Shown: one piece after another, positions 6,211 through 7,682 of the stretch | How positions within the stretch are numbered: the stretch's first letter is position 1 | Layout: every line of letters begins with the position of its first letter | DNA from: Hyphomicrobiales bacterium | GTDB taxonomy: Bacteria; Pseudomonadota; Alphaproteobacteria; Rhizobiales; Kaistiaceae | Assembly (NCBI GenBank): GCA_017305815.1 | Contig: JAFKJZ010000646.1 | Span: 1-7,682, forward strand | Length of the DNA: 7,682 bases | Direction of reading: 5' to 3' | Made by a program: the position numbers and the translations under genes | The notes under the pieces: model-generated | What the model was told of the DNA's origin: nothing | Database searches by the model: none | The model's input: the letters and a program-made list of their open reading frames with translations, nothing else

Positions 6211-6695
6211 CCGACGTAACCTTCTCCAATCTCGCCGCGCGGCCGGAATTCATCGGCACCGTCGCCGACCGCATGTGGCACGCCTGGTGGCGCGAGGCTG
6301 GCGAACCGCTCGCGACGCTGCTTGGCCATCTGCGCGAGTTCAAGACCGATGCCGTGCCGCTCGGCGTCGTCGCGCATCGGGGCGATGATTTCGTCGGCTC
6401 AGCCATCCTGATCGACAGCGACGTCGAGGAACGGCCGCAATACACGCCCTGGCTGGCTGCGCTCTGGGTCGAGCCGGAAGAGCGCATGCAGGGCATGGGC
6501 GAGGCGCTGTCCAAGCGGATCGTCGACGAAGCGCGCGCGCTCGGCTTCGATCGCATCTATCTCTGCGCCGTGCCGGAAAAGAGCGCCTACTACGCCCGTC
6601 GCGGCTGGACAGAAGTGGAGCGCGGCGTCGGCCCGCACAATCTTGCGATCTTCATTCGGCATCTCGATGCCGAAGGGGCAGGCAAGGTTCTCTGA
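6207..6695 (+). CDS. GNAT-family N-acetyltransferase
   Basis: Cytosolic acetyl-CoA-dependent acyltransferase of 162 residues. The central motif A is clear: a beta strand Ala-Leu-Trp-Val followed by Arg93-Met-Gln-Gly-Met-Gly98, the acetyl-CoA pyrophosphate loop (R-x-x-G-x-G), and a helix. Next come Ile-Tyr-Leu-Cys-Ala and Ala-Tyr-Tyr-Ala-Arg-Arg-Gly-Trp, the usual motif B with the tyrosine near the thiol. The acceptor is unknown; the fold is used for antibiotics, amines, protein N-termini and more. The GTG at 6207 overlaps the end of the patatin gene as GTGA, and GAGGG at 6192-6196 lies 10 nt upstream. Because of the patatin frameshift, this frame is open back to the patatin start and beyond, so upstream extension is possible but the region before 6207 is shadow sequence rich in Arg. 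Third gene of the bdhA operon. Confidence 0.88.
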   Translation: MTDVTFSNLAARPEFIGTVADRMWHAWWREAGEPLATLLGHLREFKTDAVPLGVVAHRGDDFVGSAILIDSDVEERPQYTPWLAALWVEPEERMQGMGEALSKRIVDEARALGFDRIYLCAVPEKSAYYARRGWTEVERGVGPHNLAIFIRHLDAEGAGKVL

Positions 6696-6700
6696 ACTCG

Positions 6701-6719
6701 CCGCCGGGCGGGTCCTTTT
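6701..6719 (+). terminator. Weak candidate terminator after the bdhA-patatin-GNAT operon
   Basis: Just after the GNAT stop, CCGC (6701-6704) can pair with GCGG (6708-6711) over a 3-nt loop, and TTTT follows at 6716-6719. The stem is only 4 bp, so it is weak; its place at the operon end is the main support. Confidence 0.3.
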
Positions 6720-6794
6720 GCGGTCCGCTGCCGCATCGTGTTAGATCGCGGATAACCGGTTCAACAGCCAACAAGACCACTAGGGCGGAAATAC

Positions 6795-7682
6795 ATGGCC
6801 AAGCATAAAATCGCGATCATCGGGCTCGGCAAGATCACGCAGGACCAGCATCTGCCGGTGATCGACAAGGGCGCCGATTTCGAGGTCGCGGCGGTCGTCA
6901 GCCAGCGCGGGCTCAGCCATAACGGCGTGCCGAGTTTCAAGACGGCGGCGGAACTTTATGCGGCGATGCCGGAGATCGGCATCGTCTCGGTCAACACGCC
7001 GCCGGACGTGCGCCACGCCATCGCCCGTGAGGCGCTCGCCGCCGGCAAGCATGTGCTGCTCGAAAAGCCACCGGCGGCCACCATGGCCGAATTCGAGGAT
7101 CTGAAGGCGTTCGCAAAGGCGCAGGGCAAGGTTCTGTTCGCCACCTGGCATTCGCAGTTCAACCCGGCCGTCGACGAGGCGAAGGCGCTGCTCGCGACCC
7201 ATGGCGTCGGCTCGGTCAAGATCGAGTGGCGCGAGGACGTCAAGAAGTGGCACCCTGGCCAGGACTGGGTGTTCGAGCCCGGCGGTTTCGGCGTCTTCGA
7301 TCCCGGCATCAACGCGCTCTCGATCTTCGTCAAGATCCTGCCCTTCGCCCCCTTCGTAAAATCGGCGACCCTGACCTATCCGGAAAACCGGCAGACGCCG
7401 ATCGCCGCCAAGCTCGTCTTCGGCAGCGCCGTGGCGTCGCAGCCGGCGCTGACCGCCGATTTTGACTGGCGCGAGCAGGGCGACGAGAAGTGGCACATGA
7501 CGATCGAGACCGCCAATGGCAGGAAGCTGCGTCTCTACAAGGGCGGCGCGGCGCTCGACGTCGACGGCAAGCTCGCCGTCGAGGCGCCGAGCGAGGAATA
7601 TGAGCGGATCTACGCCCGTTTCGCCGATCTGCTGGCGTCGGGTCAGAGCGATGTCGACGGCGCGCCGCTTCGCCTGGTAGCG
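6795..7682 (+). CDS. Gfo/Idh/MocA dehydrogenase, probable D-galactose (or L-arabinose) 1-dehydrogenase
   Basis: NAD(P)-dependent sugar 1-dehydrogenase, open through 296 codons to the right edge; relatives have about 310, so only a few residues are missing. It would oxidise D-galactose (or L-arabinose) to the lactone as first step of a non-phosphorylating sugar pathway. Visible: Rossmann motif Ile-Gly10-Leu-Gly12-Lys (8-13), Glu90-Lys91-Pro-Pro93 (the family catalytic-lysine motif), Ala-Thr-Trp-His-Ser (116-120), Trp152-His-Pro-Gly-Gln-Asp-Trp158, and Phe-Asp169-Pro-Gly-Ile-Asn173. The Trp-His-Pro-Gly-Gln and Asp-Pro-Gly-Ile-Asn segments are what I recognise from the galactose/arabinose 1-dehydrogenase subgroup; substrate choice between the two is not resolved. 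ATG at 6795 has AGGG/GGCGG upstream at 6782-6788. A 99-bp gap separates it from the GNAT gene, so it may have its own promoter. Confidence 0.85.
   Translation, partial: MAKHKIAIIGLGKITQDQHLPVIDKGADFEVAAVVSQRGLSHNGVPSFKTAAELYAAMPEIGIVSVNTPPDVRHAIAREALAAGKHVLLEKPPAATMAEFEDLKAFAKAQGKVLFATWHSQFNPAVDEAKALLATHGVGSVKIEWREDVKKWHPGQDWVFEPGGFGVFDPGINALSIFVKILPFAPFVKSATLTYPENRQTPIAAKLVFGSAVASQPALTADFDWREQGDEKWHMTIETANGRKLRLYKGGAALDVDGKLAVEAPSEEYERIYARFADLLASGQSDVDGAPLRLVA

Overview
The window is GC-rich (mostly G/C third codon positions) and carries ordinary chromosomal genes of an alphaproteobacterium. The gene set points to Hyphomicrobiales (Rhizobiales): long-type ispG, polyprenyl synthase, Zur, 3-hydroxybutyrate dehydrogenase next to a patatin, galactose 1-dehydrogenase, and a palindromic intergenic repeat. 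This placement comes from protein resemblance read by eye, not from a search.

Layout. 1-277 (-): N-terminal end of a membrane acyltransferase (acyltransferase-3/OafA type), cut by the left edge. 278-449: short divergent intergenic region. 450-1364 (+): polyprenyl/farnesyl diphosphate synthase. 1369-1394: strong hairpin between two convergent genes. 2143 down to about 1414 (-): secreted protein with a YbaY-like domain and a META domain whose C-terminal end is damaged; its in-frame stop is not reached until 1232, inside the synthase gene. 3547-2246 (-): ispG. 3552-3676: 125-bp repeat with 12-bp terminal inverted repeats, one end of which supplies ispG's ribosome binding site. 4248-3721 (-): Fur-family regulator, best read as Zur. 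4249-4431: divergent intergenic region. 4432-5229 (+): D-3-hydroxybutyrate dehydrogenase. 5226-6210 (+): patatin-like phospholipase carrying a frameshifting lesion near 5846. 6207-6695 (+): GNAT acetyltransferase. 6795 to the right edge (+): Gfo/Idh/MocA dehydrogenase, best read as D-galactose (or L-arabinose) 1-dehydrogenase.

Functional links. ispG (penultimate step of the MEP pathway) and the prenyl diphosphate synthase (chain elongation) lie within about 1 kb of each other but on opposite strands. The 3-hydroxybutyrate dehydrogenase, patatin and GNAT genes overlap by 4 bp at each junction (ATGA, GTGA) and form a tight operon; the first two probably serve polyhydroxybutyrate/ketone-body or lipid turnover.

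No undescribed multi-gene system is visible. The notable points are two coding lesions that look like small frameshifting deletions, an accidental patatin-to-GNAT open frame that could be mis-called as a fusion, and a repeat that places the ispG ribosome binding site inside a hairpin.
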